From contig JBKBNP010000002.1 in NCBI GenBank assembly GCA_046295215.1, positions 62,001 to 126,000 of the forward strand: 64,000 nt of DNA, in the 5' to 3' direction. Within the stretch, counting starts at the first letter, position 1, and each line of letters starts with the position of its first letter. Of this stretch, positions 52,532 through 61,542 are shown piece after piece. Position numbers and translations under genes: made by a program. The DNA comes from Szabonella sp046295215 (GTDB lineage: Bacteria; Pseudomonadota; Alphaproteobacteria; Rhodobacterales; Rhodobacteraceae). Below the pieces are notes generated by a model. It had not been told where the DNA came from and did no database searches. It saw only the letters and a program-made list of their open reading frames with translations.

Positions 52532-53854
52532 ATGCTGTCTGACGTTGCCATTGCCCAAGCCATAGACGCCCGCCGCGATGATCTGGTGCGCCTGACGCAG
52601 GATCTGATCCGTATTCCCACGCTCAACCCGCCGGGGCGCTGCTATCGCGAGATCTGCGACTACCTCGCAGCCCGGCTGGAGGCAGGCGGCTTCACCGTGA
52701 CCCTGATGCGCGCCCATGGCACGCCGGGCGACAGCGACGCGCATCCGCGCTGGAACATTGTGGCGCGGCGGCAGGGCACGCGGCCCGGCGATTGCCTGCA
52801 TTTCAACAGCCATCACGATGTGGTCGAGGTGGGGCACGGCTGGACGCGCGACCCCTTCGGCGGGGCGGTGGAAGGCGACCGCATCTATGGGCGCGGTTCC
52901 TGTGACATGAAAGGCGGGCTTGCCGCCTCCATCATCGCGGCGGAGGCGTTCCTGTCGCTTGCCCCCGATTTTGCCGGATCGCTGGAAATTTCCGCCACGG
53001 CGGATGAGGAATCGGGCGGGTTCGGCGGCGTGGCCTGGCTGGCCGAACAGGGGCACTATGCCCATGTCGATCACGTCATCATCCCCGAACCCTTGCACAA
53101 GGACCGCATCTGCCTTGGCCATCGCGGGGTCTGGTGGGCCGAGGTGGAAACCCATGGCCGCATCGCGCATGGCTCGATGCCCTTCCTCGGCGACAGCGCC
53201 ATCCGCCACATGGGCGCGGTGCTGGCGGAGATCGAGGAAAGGCTCTACCCCCTTCTGGCCACCAAGCGCACCGCAATGCCGGTGGTTCCCGAAGGCGCGC
53301 GGCAATCGACGCTGAACATCAACTCGATCCATGGCGGCGAACCGGAGCCCGAGCCGGGATACAGCGGTCTGCCCGCGCCTTGTGTGGCCGACCGCTGCCG
53401 CATCATCCTCGACCGCCGTTTCCTGATCGAGGAGGATATTGCCGAGGTGAAGGCCGAAATCAGCGCGGTGATGGAGCGGGTGAAAGCCGCGCGCCCCGGG
53501 TTCAGCTATGAAATCCGCGACCTCTTTGAGGTGCAGCCGACCATGGCCGACCGCGACGCCCCCGTGGTGCGCAGCACGGCGGCAGCGATCGAACGGGTTC
53601 TGGCGCGGCAACCCGATTACGTCGTCTCCCCCGGCACCTATGACCAGAAACATATCGACCGGATCGGGCGGATGAAAAACTGCATCGCCTATGGCCCGGG
53701 CCTGCTGCATCTGGCACATCAGCCCGATGAATGGGTAGGGATTGGGGACATGGCCGACAGTGCCAAGGTGATGGCGGGGGTGATGGCGGATCTGTTGGCG
53801 GGGGACGGAAGGGACTTCGGTAGCCCGTTGCCGCCCTCCGGCACGATGCCCTAG
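52532..53854 (+). CDS. M20 family metallopeptidase/deacylase (ArgE/DapE type)
   Basis: 440 residues. Metal-site motifs: HFNSHHDVVEVGHGW, GRGSCDMKGGLAASI (bridging Asp) and ATADEESGGFGG (catalytic and metal Glu pair). A dimerisation insert sits in the middle (HGRIAHGSMPFLGDSAIRHM). Family members hydrolyse N-acyl amino acids or dipeptides (acetylornithine, succinyl-diaminopimelate); substrate not determined. No operon partner is visible. Confidence 0.88.
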   Translation: MLSDVAIAQAIDARRDDLVRLTQDLIRIPTLNPPGRCYREICDYLAARLEAGGFTVTLMRAHGTPGDSDAHPRWNIVARRQGTRPGDCLHFNSHHDVVEVGHGWTRDPFGGAVEGDRIYGRGSCDMKGGLAASIIAAEAFLSLAPDFAGSLEISATADEESGGFGGVAWLAEQGHYAHVDHVIIPEPLHKDRICLGHRGVWWAEVETHGRIAHGSMPFLGDSAIRHMGAVLAEIEERLYPLLATKRTAMPVVPEGARQSTLNINSIHGGEPEPEPGYSGLPAPCVADRCRIILDRRFLIEEDIAEVKAEISAVMERVKAARPGFSYEIRDLFEVQPTMADRDAPVVRSTAAAIERVLARQPDYVVSPGTYDQKHIDRIGRMKNCIAYGPGLLHLAHQPDEWVGIGDMADSAKVMAGVMADLLAGDGRDFGSPLPPSGTMP

Positions 53855-53890
53855 GCGTGGCAAAATTCAGGGAAGGCGAGGCGGGGTAGA

Positions 53891-54781
53891 ATGAGGTCGA
53901 TAAGGGCAGGCTGTCTTGAGGTCCACTATCATGAGGCCGGGCCGGAAGTTGGGGATCCGATCATCCTGCTTCATGGCTTTCCCTATGACGTTCACGCCTA
54001 TGACGCCGTGTCTGCCAACCTTGCCGGGCGGGGGTTTCGCTGCCTCACCCCCTATCTGCGTGGCTACGGTCCGACCCGCTTCCTCTCATCCGATACAATG
54101 CGTTCCGGCCAGCAAGCCGCACTCGGCGCTGACCTTTTGGCCTTCATGGACGCGCTTGCCATCAGGGAGGCCTTCCTTGGCGGGTACGACTGGGGCGGAC
54201 GTGCGGCCTGTATCGTGGCAGCGCTCTGGCCGGAGCGGGTGCGCGGCCTCGTGAGTTGCGGTCAAGGCTACAACATTCAAAACATTGCAAACGCCTGGCA
54301 ACCGGCTCCCGCGATAGAGGAAGCCCGCTACTGGTATATGTATTATTTCCACACTGAACGGGGCCGGGTCGGACTGACACAGAACAGACATGACCTGTGC
54401 CGCCATATCTGGTCGCTCTGGTCACCAAGCTGGAGGTTCGATGATGCGACTTGGGCCGCAACGGCCCCCTCCTTCGACAACCCTGACTTTGTGGAAATCG
54501 TGCTTCATTCCTACCGGCACCGCTTTGGCGGTATCCCCGGTGATCCAACATATGACGGGATCGAAAAACGTCTGGCCGCCGAGCCTTGTATCACCGTGCC
54601 ATGTATCGTGCTTCAAGGGCGGGATGATGGCGTCGATCCCCCTGCGGAGGAAGATTTCGACCGCGCGCATTTCACCAGTTTCTACGAGCGCCGGGTCATA
54701 GATGGAGCAGGTCACAACCTGCCGCAAGAAGCGCCCGAAGCATTCGCCGCTGCGATGCTCGAACTGGCAGGAGCCCATTAG
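53891..54781 (+). CDS. Alpha/beta hydrolase with Asp nucleophile (epoxide hydrolase-like)
   Basis: 296 residues. ILLHGFP oxyanion region, nucleophile elbow GGYDWGGRAA with Asp (D100) in place of Ser, and GAGHNLPQE with catalytic His (about H275). An Asp nucleophile is typical of epoxide hydrolases and haloalkane dehalogenases. The cap region is rich in Tyr and Trp (ARYWYMYYFHTERG), also fitting. Base use looks less GC-rich than the neighbours, which may mean a recent arrival. Confidence 0.82.
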   Translation: MRSIRAGCLEVHYHEAGPEVGDPIILLHGFPYDVHAYDAVSANLAGRGFRCLTPYLRGYGPTRFLSSDTMRSGQQAALGADLLAFMDALAIREAFLGGYDWGGRAACIVAALWPERVRGLVSCGQGYNIQNIANAWQPAPAIEEARYWYMYYFHTERGRVGLTQNRHDLCRHIWSLWSPSWRFDDATWAATAPSFDNPDFVEIVLHSYRHRFGGIPGDPTYDGIEKRLAAEPCITVPCIVLQGRDDGVDPPAEEDFDRAHFTSFYERRVIDGAGHNLPQEAPEAFAAAMLELAGAH

Positions 54782-54899
54782 GCCAAGCCGCGACCAACAG
54801 CAGCTTTTCCCGCAAAGGCGGCCGCCACTTGCACCCCCCACCGAAAAGCCCCAAGACAGGCTCCGCAATCGCGCCGTCGCGCGACCGGGAGTCTTTGGA

Positions 54900-56072
54900 A
54901 TGAAAGCGGGAATCGTCTGTCTGGTGCTGGCCTATGTGTTCAGCCAGTTCTACCGGGCCTTTCTGGCGGTGCTGACGCCGGTCTTGCAGGCCGACATAGG
55001 TGTGACGGCCGAGGATCTGGCCGCCGCCTCGGGCCTCTGGTTCCTGGCCTTCGGCGCGCTGCAACTGCCGGTGGGGGTGGCGCTGGACCGGGTTGGGCCG
55101 CGCCTGACGACAGCCCTTCTGTTCATTGTGGGCGGCGCAGGCGGGGCGCTGGCCTTTGCCTTCGCGCAGGGGCCGGGGACGATCAAGCTCGCCATGATGC
55201 TGATCGGGGTGGGCTGTTCGCCGGTCCTGATGGCGGCCTATTACATCTTTGCGCGACTCTATTCGCCCGCCGTTTTCGGCACGCTGGCGGGGGCGCTGGT
55301 GGGCATGGGCAATCTGGGCAATATCGGCAGTTCCCTGCCGCTTGCGCTGGCGGTGGAGGCATTTGGCTGGCGGACCAGCGTGCTGGCGCTGGCGGCGGTC
55401 ACGCTCGCCATCGGGATCGCGACGCTGTTTCTGCTGCGCGACCCGCCGAAGGTGGTGGGCGGCGCGCGCGGGTCGCTGATGGATCTTCTGCGCCTGCCCG
55501 CGATCTGGTTCATCATTCCGATGATCGTGGTCTGCTATTTCCCCGCCGCCGCGATCCGGGGGCTGTGGGTCGGGCCGTTCTATGCCGATGTCTATGGCGC
55601 GGATGCCGCGATGATCGGCAAGGTGACGCTGGCCATGGGATTTGCGATGATCCTCGGCAATTTCGCCTATGGCCCGCTGGACCGTATCCTCGGCACCCGC
55701 AAATGGCTGATCTTCGGCGGCAATCTTGCAGCCCTTGCCTGCCTTGCGGCCCTCTGGGCCTTTCCGTTATCTGGCCCGGTCTCGGTGGCGCTGATGCTGG
55801 CGGCGCTCGGGTTTTTCGGCGCCTCCTTCCCGATGATGATGGCCCATGGCCGCGCATTCTTTCCGCCGCATCTGGTGGGGCGGGGGGTGACGCTGCTCAA
55901 TCTCTTCAGCCTCGGGGCGGCAGGACTGGCGCAATATGCCTCGGGCTGGATCCATGCCGGGGCAGCCCGCAGCCCGGTCGAGGCCGCCTATACGCCCATC
56001 TTTGCGGTCTTTGCGATCACGCTGGCGATCGGCCTTGTCATCTACGCCTTTTCCGAGGACCGCACGGACTGA
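54900..56072 (+). CDS. MFS transporter
   Basis: 390 residues, about 12 membrane segments; begins KAGIVCLVLAYVFSQFYRAF with the MFS loop motif GVALDRVGPRLTTALL between helices 2 and 3. Substrate unknown. The open frame extends upstream of 54900 but the translation there is not membrane-like, so I start at MKAGIVC. Confidence 0.87.
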   Translation: MKAGIVCLVLAYVFSQFYRAFLAVLTPVLQADIGVTAEDLAAASGLWFLAFGALQLPVGVALDRVGPRLTTALLFIVGGAGGALAFAFAQGPGTIKLAMMLIGVGCSPVLMAAYYIFARLYSPAVFGTLAGALVGMGNLGNIGSSLPLALAVEAFGWRTSVLALAAVTLAIGIATLFLLRDPPKVVGGARGSLMDLLRLPAIWFIIPMIVVCYFPAAAIRGLWVGPFYADVYGADAAMIGKVTLAMGFAMILGNFAYGPLDRILGTRKWLIFGGNLAALACLAALWAFPLSGPVSVALMLAALGFFGASFPMMMAHGRAFFPPHLVGRGVTLLNLFSLGAAGLAQYASGWIHAGAARSPVEAAYTPIFAVFAITLAIGLVIYAFSEDRTD

Positions 56073-56136
56073 TCCGCCCCCTTCCCCTGCGCCGACCCTT
56101 GCGATACAGGGGCCGGGTAGGAAACAGGAGGCCATG

Positions 56137-57159
56137 ATGGGCTACAGGATCGTTGTCGTCGGCGCGACGGGGAATGTGGGCAAGGAAATGCTCAATATCC
56201 TCGCCGAGCGCGAATTCCCCGTGGATGAGATTGCCGCGCTCGCGTCGCGCAAATCGCTGGGAACCGAAGTGAGCTTCGGTGACAAGACCCTCAAGACCAA
56301 AGACCTCGATGCCTTCGACTTCACCGGCTGGGACATCGCGCTGTTCGCCATCGGGTCGGATGTGACAAAGCTTTACGCCGAACGCGCCACCAGTCAGGGA
56401 TGCGTGGTGATCGACAATTCGTCGCTCTACCGCTACGACCCCGATGTGCCACTGGTCGTGCCGGAAGTGAACGCCGACGCGGTCATGGGCTACAAGAAGA
56501 AGATGATCATTGCCAACCCCAACTGCTCCACCGCGCAGATGGTCGTGGCGCTGAAACCCCTGCATGACCGCGCGACGATCAAGCGGGTGGTGGTCAGCAC
56601 CTATCAATCCGTGTCCGGCACCGGCAAGGAGGCGATGGACGAACTGTGGAACCAGACCAAGGGCATTTTCGTGCCCGGTCAGGAGGTGGCCCCGTCGGTC
56701 TACCCCAAGCAGATCGCCTTCAACGTGATCCCGCATATCGACGTGTTCCTTGATTCCGGCGAAACCAAGGAAGAATGGAAGATGGTGGCCGAGACGAAGA
56801 AGATCCTCGACACCCGGATCAAGGTCACCGCGACCTGCGTGCGCGTGCCGGTGTTCGTGGGCCATTCCGAGGCGATCAACATCGAAACCGAGGAATTCCT
56901 CGACTGGGAGGAAGCCACCGACATCCTGCGCGAGGCGCCGGGGATTCTGGTGGTGGATAAGCGCGAGCCCGGTGGCTACATCACCCCCATCGACTGTGTG
57001 GGCGAATATGCGACCTATATCAGCCGCATCCGGCAGGACAGCACCATCGAGAACGGGCTGAATTTCTGGTGCGTTTCCGACAATCTGCGCAAGGGCGCGG
57101 CGCTCAACGCGGTGCAGATCGCCGAGGTTCTGGGACAACGCTGCCTGAAAAAAGGCTGA
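56137..57159 (+). CDS. asd: Aspartate-semialdehyde dehydrogenase
   Basis: 340 residues. Makes aspartate semialdehyde for lysine, threonine and methionine and for diaminopimelate in the cell wall. VVVGATGNVGKEMLNIL binds NADP, and NPNCSTAQM carries the catalytic Cys (C130). Between two adjacent ATG codons, 56137 is preferred because AGGAG is 6 bases upstream. A strong terminator follows. Confidence 0.95.
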   Translation: MGYRIVVVGATGNVGKEMLNILAEREFPVDEIAALASRKSLGTEVSFGDKTLKTKDLDAFDFTGWDIALFAIGSDVTKLYAERATSQGCVVIDNSSLYRYDPDVPLVVPEVNADAVMGYKKKMIIANPNCSTAQMVVALKPLHDRATIKRVVVSTYQSVSGTGKEAMDELWNQTKGIFVPGQEVAPSVYPKQIAFNVIPHIDVFLDSGETKEEWKMVAETKKILDTRIKVTATCVRVPVFVGHSEAINIETEEFLDWEEATDILREAPGILVVDKREPGGYITPIDCVGEYATYISRIRQDSTIENGLNFWCVSDNLRKGAALNAVQIAEVLGQRCLKKG

Positions 57160-57169
57160 AACCGGTTCG

Positions 57170-57205
57170 GGCGCGCGGCTTTTTCACGGTCGCGCGCCTT
57201 TTTTT
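57170..57205 (+). terminator. asd rho-independent terminator
   Basis: GGCGCGCG at 57170-57177 pairs with CGCGCGCC at 57191-57198, loop of 13 bases, followed by a run of seven T. Confidence 0.88.
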
Positions 57206-57368
57206 GAACTTTTTTGATTTAGTCAAATCATTATTTTTAATACGATTTTTATTTACCCATCTCAGTTCCAGCGCATTTTTCGCATTTTTTTCCCACCCGC
57301 TGTGAAACTCGGGCAAAAAATCCTCCGTAGATCTGGATGTGGCGGGCACCACCAGACGGAAGACCAAA
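57206..57368 (+). promoter_or_regulatory. AT-rich leader upstream of three small ORFs
   Basis: Very AT-rich stretch (57210-57300) with dyad TGATTT-AGTC-AAATCA at 57215-57230 and several T runs, then a normal-GC leader. Probably the promoter region of the small ORF at 57369. An unannotated small RNA is possible but cannot be shown by reading. Confidence 0.45.
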
Positions 57369-57560
57369 ATGACCCTGTTTGAAAACATGTGCGACCAGCG
57401 CAACCTCGCTCCGGAACCGTGCGGCTTCAAAAATACGACCGACATCAACCGGGCCGAAATCTCCCCCTCCCGTTTCCCGAAAGCACCCCGTGACCGGGTG
57501 ACCCGTGCCGAGATCGAGCAGCAGTTCGCCGGACCGCTCTACGGCTACCTGCGCGGCTGA
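57369..57560 (+). CDS. 63-residue hypothetical protein
   Basis: Begins MTLFENMCDQRNLAPEPCGF and ends FAGPLYGYLRG; polar with two N-terminal Cys, no signal or membrane span. Follows the AT-rich leader; only a poor ribosome site is seen (GGAAGACCAAA). No family recognised. Confidence 0.55.
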   Translation: MTLFENMCDQRNLAPEPCGFKNTTDINRAEISPSRFPKAPRDRVTRAEIEQQFAGPLYGYLRG

Positions 57561-57650
57561 TCCCGCTCACCGAACCGTATCTTCAACACCGACACCCCAA
57601 TGGCATCGGCCGAGGCCGAAGGATGCCGCCTGTCCAGAAAGGATATTCCC

Positions 57651-57749
57651 ATGTCGACCATCGCTCTCACCCTGATCAACCGCGCCCGGGAAAACCGTCT
57701 CGCAGCGCTGGCTTCCCGGCAGGCACAGGACCACAGCCAGTCGGCCTGA
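57651..57749 (+). CDS. 32-residue small protein, paralogue of the next ORF
   Basis: MSTIALTLINRARENRLAAL then ASRQAQDHSQSA. AAGGA lies 8 bases before ATG at 57651. Its first 20 residues match those of the ORF at 57803 (T-L-x-x-R-A-R-x-N-R-L-A-A), so the two look like tandem duplicates. Amphipathic helix, no family recognised. Confidence 0.5.
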   Translation: MSTIALTLINRARENRLAALASRQAQDHSQSA

Positions 57750-57802
57750 CACCTTCGTATCCCTCCCCCTCGGAAAACAGCATTCAACACAGGATGAACC
57801 CC

Positions 57803-57997
57803 ATGACCCTCGCTGAAACCCTGATCGCCCGTGCCCGCCTGAACCGCCTTGCCGCCATCGAACGGCGCCGCGCCGCGACGAATGCGGCCCCCGCCGCCCT
57901 GTGCGGACATGCCAATCTGAACGCTGCCCCCCGGACGCCGGAGCCCGATGTGGTCTTCACCTCCCGCCGCGTGACCAACTGGGCGCTGGCAAGCTGA
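57803..57997 (+). CDS. 64-residue small protein, paralogue of the previous ORF
   Basis: Starts MTLAETLIARARLNRLAAIE, basic helix RRRAATN, then a polar tail ending VTNWALAS. AGGA lies 9 bases upstream of ATG 57803; an ATG at 57794 is an alternative. Tandem relative of the ORF at 57651, with an added C-terminal segment. Confidence 0.55.
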   Translation: MTLAETLIARARLNRLAAIERRRAATNAAPAALCGHANLNAAPRTPEPDVVFTSRRVTNWALAS

Positions 57998-58022
57998 TCC
58001 GGATGCCCGATCTCTTGCCGGG

Positions 58023-58670
58023 TCAGAGGGCGACAAACGCCCCGATCGCAGGGTCGAACTGTTCGAGCCCGCCTTCGCCGACATCGGTCCAGAGGCCGTG
58101 AAGCGTCAGGCCTTCCCCCGCCACCGCGTCCGCGACAAAGGGAAAGGTCATCAGGTTTTCCAGACTGACCAGAACCGCCTCCTTTTCCAGCGCACGGGCG
58201 CGGAACGCAGTATCGACATCCTTGATCCGCTCATATCCGGGGCGCAGAATATCCATCCAGCGACCGACGAAACTGGATTTCTCCTCAAGCTCCGGCGCAT
58301 GGCCGGAACACATGTCGAGACATCCCTTGACGCCGCCGCAGTTGGAATGACCCAGCACCACGATATGCGCGACGCCAAGTGCGGTAACGGCATATTCCAC
58401 CGCCGCAGAGGTGCCGTGATACTCGCCATCCGGGTTGTAGGGCGGCACCAGATTGGCGACATTGCGGTGGATGAAGAACTCGCCCTCATCCGCGCCGAAG
58501 ATCGACGTCACATGCACCCGGCTGTCGCAGCAGGAGATAACCATTGCCCGCGGATGCTGGCCCGAGGCTGCAAGCCGACGATACCAGGACTTGTTGTCCT
58601 TGTAGCTGGTGGCCTTCCAGCCGTGGTAACGATGAATCAGATAGGCAGGAAGGGGGCGGGCAATGTTCAT
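58023..58670 (-). CDS. Beta carbonic anhydrase
   Basis: 215 residues. Reversible CO2 hydration. Zinc ligands C47 (SCCDSR, with D49 and R51), H108 and C111 (GHSNCGG). Typical length of the bacterial class. Convergent with the small ORFs and divergent from the 127-residue gene. Confidence 0.93.
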   Translation of the reverse strand: MNIARPLPAYLIHRYHGWKATSYKDNKSWYRRLAASGQHPRAMVISCCDSRVHVTSIFGADEGEFFIHRNVANLVPPYNPDGEYHGTSAAVEYAVTALGVAHIVVLGHSNCGGVKGCLDMCSGHAPELEEKSSFVGRWMDILRPGYERIKDVDTAFRARALEKEAVLVSLENLMTFPFVADAVAGEGLTLHGLWTDVGEGGLEQFDPAIGAFVAL

Positions 58671-58814
58671 GGTGCATGTCCTTTCAGGCAGGGCATCGAC
58701 TGAATATGACGGAAATGACGAAAATTCGAGAGGCTTCCCGCATCGGCCGCAACCTTTTCTTCAGCACAGGGATGCAGACTGGCCTCGGGTGTGACGAGAG
58801 GGACGGGACGTGAC

Positions 58815-59198
58815 ATGACGGCACATATAATGGCCTTCCGGCCAAAGGAACGGGTGCGGCAGGATGCCGAACCCATCGCATTGCTTTACCGGACCATGGG
58901 GACCCAGGCCGCCGAAGAAGTCGTGACGCGCGCCCTGGGTGAACTGGCAATGACGATGGCAGGGCTTGCACAACATTTCCGCACCACCGAGGCCGCCGAT
59001 ATGGCGCGACAGTTGCGTCGTTTGCAGCGGATGTCGGAACAACTGGGTCTGGTCAGCCTCGGGCTCGTGGCCGGCGATGTGCGGGATTGTCTCGACACGG
59101 CGGACCGGACCGCCTTTGCCGCCGTCTGGGCGCGGCTCCTGCGGGTGGCTGAAACATCACTTGCTCCGGAACAGGGCGTGCTGGACCAGTCCCGCTAG
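58815..59198 (+). CDS. 127-residue hypothetical protein
   Basis: Soluble helical protein: PIALLYRTMGTQAAEEVVTR, AQHFRTTEAADMARQLRRLQ, SEQLGLVSLGLVAGDVRDCL. No domain I can name with confidence; probably conserved in Rhodobacteraceae. Start chosen at ATG 58815. Confidence 0.6.
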   Translation: MTAHIMAFRPKERVRQDAEPIALLYRTMGTQAAEEVVTRALGELAMTMAGLAQHFRTTEAADMARQLRRLQRMSEQLGLVSLGLVAGDVRDCLDTADRTAFAAVWARLLRVAETSLAPEQGVLDQSR

Positions 59199-59313
59199 GG
59201 CTGCTCGGCAGGTTCGGCGGAACGGGGCGGGACCGGGGAAACCGGAAACGCGGGCTTGCAGGGTCGGGGGGATCGGATAGGCTCTGCCCGAACGCCCCCG
59301 ACCGGAGCCCCGA

Positions 59314-60711
59314 ATGCCCCCCCAGTTTGCCCCTGCCGATGCAAATGCGCATAAACTGCATGTCGTGCCCGCAGAGCGGCTGGCGGACTGGGCGTCAGAT
59401 CAGGCCCCTGCGGTGCGGACCTGGTTGACGGCAAACGGCTTTGCCGCAGGGCTGGGTGAAACCCTGCTGCTCCCGTCGAAAAACGGGGCCTTGGCAGGGG
59501 CGGTTGTCGGCTATGGCACAGCGACCGCCCGAAAGCGGATGCGCTTCGGGCTGGCGTGTGCCGTGGCCGCCCTGCCAACCGGCACGATCTGGCGGCTGCA
59601 AGACAGCCTTGGGCCGGAGGACAACGCCGAACTCGCCCTCGGCTGGCTGATGGCCTGCTATCGTTTCGCCCGCTATCGACCGGCTGAGCCTCCCCAGAAC
59701 CCTGCCCGGCTTGTTGCACCGGACGGAGTGGACGGCGCCCGGATCGAAGCCATCGCCGCTGGCGAATGGCTGACGCGCGACCTCATCAACACACCGGCCT
59801 CCGACATGGGGCCGGATGAACTGGAAGTCGCCTTCCGCTCCCTTGCCGATCGCTTTGGCGCAACTGTCTCGGTGATCCGGGGCGATGACCTGCTGACCCG
59901 CAACCTGCCGATGATCCATACGGTCGGCCGCGCCTCTGCGCGTGCGCCGCGCCTTCTGGACATGCGGTGGGGGCAGGAAGGGCCGCTTCTGGTTCTGGTC
60001 GGCAAGGGGGTCTGTTTCGATACGGGCGGGCTGGACATCAAACCTTCCTCCGGCATGCTGCTGATGAAAAAGGATATGGGAGGGGCCGCGACCGTGATGG
60101 GCCTTGCGCAGACAATCATGACGCTTGGCCTGCCGATCCGGCTACGGGTGCTTGTTCCGGCGGTGGAGAATGCGATCTCGGGCTCGGCCATGCGTCCGCG
60201 CGACATCCTCACCTCGCGCAAGGGACTGACGGTGGAGGTGAACAACACCGATGCCGAAGGGCGGCTGGTTCTGGCCGATGCGCTGGCGCTGGCGGATGAG
60301 GAGGAAGCCGCGGCCATCATCTCCATGGCCACGCTGACAGGCGCGGCGCGGGTGGCGGTCGGCCCGGAACTTGCACCCTATTTCACCGACGACGACGACA
60401 TTGCCGCAGCACTGGAAACCGGCGCCCGGAAGGTGCGCGACCCGGTCTGGCGCCTGCCGCTCTGGCCGGGATATGAAGCGATGATCGAACCCGGCATTGC
60501 CGATCTGGACAACGCGCCTTCGGGTGGATTTGCCGGGTCGATCACAGCCGCCCTGTTCCTGCGACGGTTCGTGTCCAATCCGCGCTATCTGCATTTCGAC
60601 ATCTATGGCCACAACCCTGCCGATGCCCCTGCCCGCCCCAAGGGTGGTGCCGGGCAGGGCGCACGCGCGCTGCTGGAGGCGCTGCCCGCCATACTGGAGA
60701 TCAAACCATGA
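59314..60711 (+). CDS. Leucyl aminopeptidase, M17 family
   Basis: 465 residues. Removes N-terminal residues from peptides in the cytoplasm using two metal ions. Motifs: VGKGVCFDTGGLDIKPSSGM, KKDMGGAATV, and the M17 signature NNTDAEGRLVLADAL. The stop overlaps the NlpC/P60 start (ATGA), so peptide and wall-peptide turnover may be coupled. Confidence 0.93.
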   Translation: MPPQFAPADANAHKLHVVPAERLADWASDQAPAVRTWLTANGFAAGLGETLLLPSKNGALAGAVVGYGTATARKRMRFGLACAVAALPTGTIWRLQDSLGPEDNAELALGWLMACYRFARYRPAEPPQNPARLVAPDGVDGARIEAIAAGEWLTRDLINTPASDMGPDELEVAFRSLADRFGATVSVIRGDDLLTRNLPMIHTVGRASARAPRLLDMRWGQEGPLLVLVGKGVCFDTGGLDIKPSSGMLLMKKDMGGAATVMGLAQTIMTLGLPIRLRVLVPAVENAISGSAMRPRDILTSRKGLTVEVNNTDAEGRLVLADALALADEEEAAAIISMATLTGAARVAVGPELAPYFTDDDDIAAALETGARKVRDPVWRLPLWPGYEAMIEPGIADLDNAPSGGFAGSITAALFLRRFVSNPRYLHFDIYGHNPADAPARPKGGAGQGARALLEALPAILEIKP

Positions 60712-61529
60712 CCGACCGCCGCCTGACGCTGGCCAATGACCGGGTGGCGCATCTGGCCCTCGAAGGCGTGATCGACGCACCGCACTTCGCCGAAACCCAG
60801 GCCGCCGAGATTTCCCTGCCCGTGGTCGATCTGCTGTCCGCCCCCGATGGCCCCCGCGAGCGGCAGATGTTACTGGGCGACCGCTTCGATGTGCTGGAAT
60901 ATCACGAAGGCTTTGCCTACGGGCGGGCCGCGCGCGACGGCTATTGCGGCTATATTGCCGAGGACGCGCTTTGCGCGCCGACCGGCGTCAGCCATTGGGT
61001 CAGCGTTCCCGCCAGCCACCTTTACAGCGAACCGCGCGCGCAGGCACCCCGGCATCTGTGGGTCAGTTTCGGCACAAGGTTGCGCGTCCTGCGGCAGGAG
61101 GGCAAATGGGCGGAAACCCCGCATGGCTTCATTCCCGCCGGGCATCTGACCCCGCTCGGCTCCTGGCACAGCGACCCGGTGGAGGTGGCGGGGCTGTTTC
61201 TGGGCACGCCTTATCTGTGGGGCGGAAATTCGCAGGCCGGGATCGACTGTTCCGGGCTGGTTCAGATGGCGTGGCTGGCCTGCGGGCGGGCCTGCCCGGG
61301 CGACAGCGACCTGCAACGTGACCTGGGCAAGGCACTGCCCGACGACGCGCCCTTGCAGCGCGCCGATCTGGTTTTCTGGAAGGGCCATGTCGCGATCATG
61401 GTGGATGCGGATCTGATGATCCACGCCACCGGGCATTTCATGGCCTGCGTGATCGAACCCGCCGCCGAGGCGATTGCCCGCATCAAGGCCCAGACCGGGC
61501 TCGCCCCGCTGGCCCGCCGCCGGGCCTGA
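60708..61529 (+). CDS. NlpC/P60 family cysteine peptidase
   Basis: 273 residues. The N-terminal SH3-like half (GDRFDVLEYHEGFAYGRAAR) precedes an NlpC/P60 domain with C181 in GIDCSGLVQMAW and H227 in GHVAIMVDADL. No clear signal peptide, so it may act on cytoplasmic murein-peptide turnover products. Coupled to the M17 aminopeptidase. Confidence 0.9.
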   Translation: MTDRRLTLANDRVAHLALEGVIDAPHFAETQAAEISLPVVDLLSAPDGPRERQMLLGDRFDVLEYHEGFAYGRAARDGYCGYIAEDALCAPTGVSHWVSVPASHLYSEPRAQAPRHLWVSFGTRLRVLRQEGKWAETPHGFIPAGHLTPLGSWHSDPVEVAGLFLGTPYLWGGNSQAGIDCSGLVQMAWLACGRACPGDSDLQRDLGKALPDDAPLQRADLVFWKGHVAIMVDADLMIHATGHFMACVIEPAAEAIARIKAQTGLAPLARRRA

Positions 61530-61542
61530 TCCGGCGCAGGTG

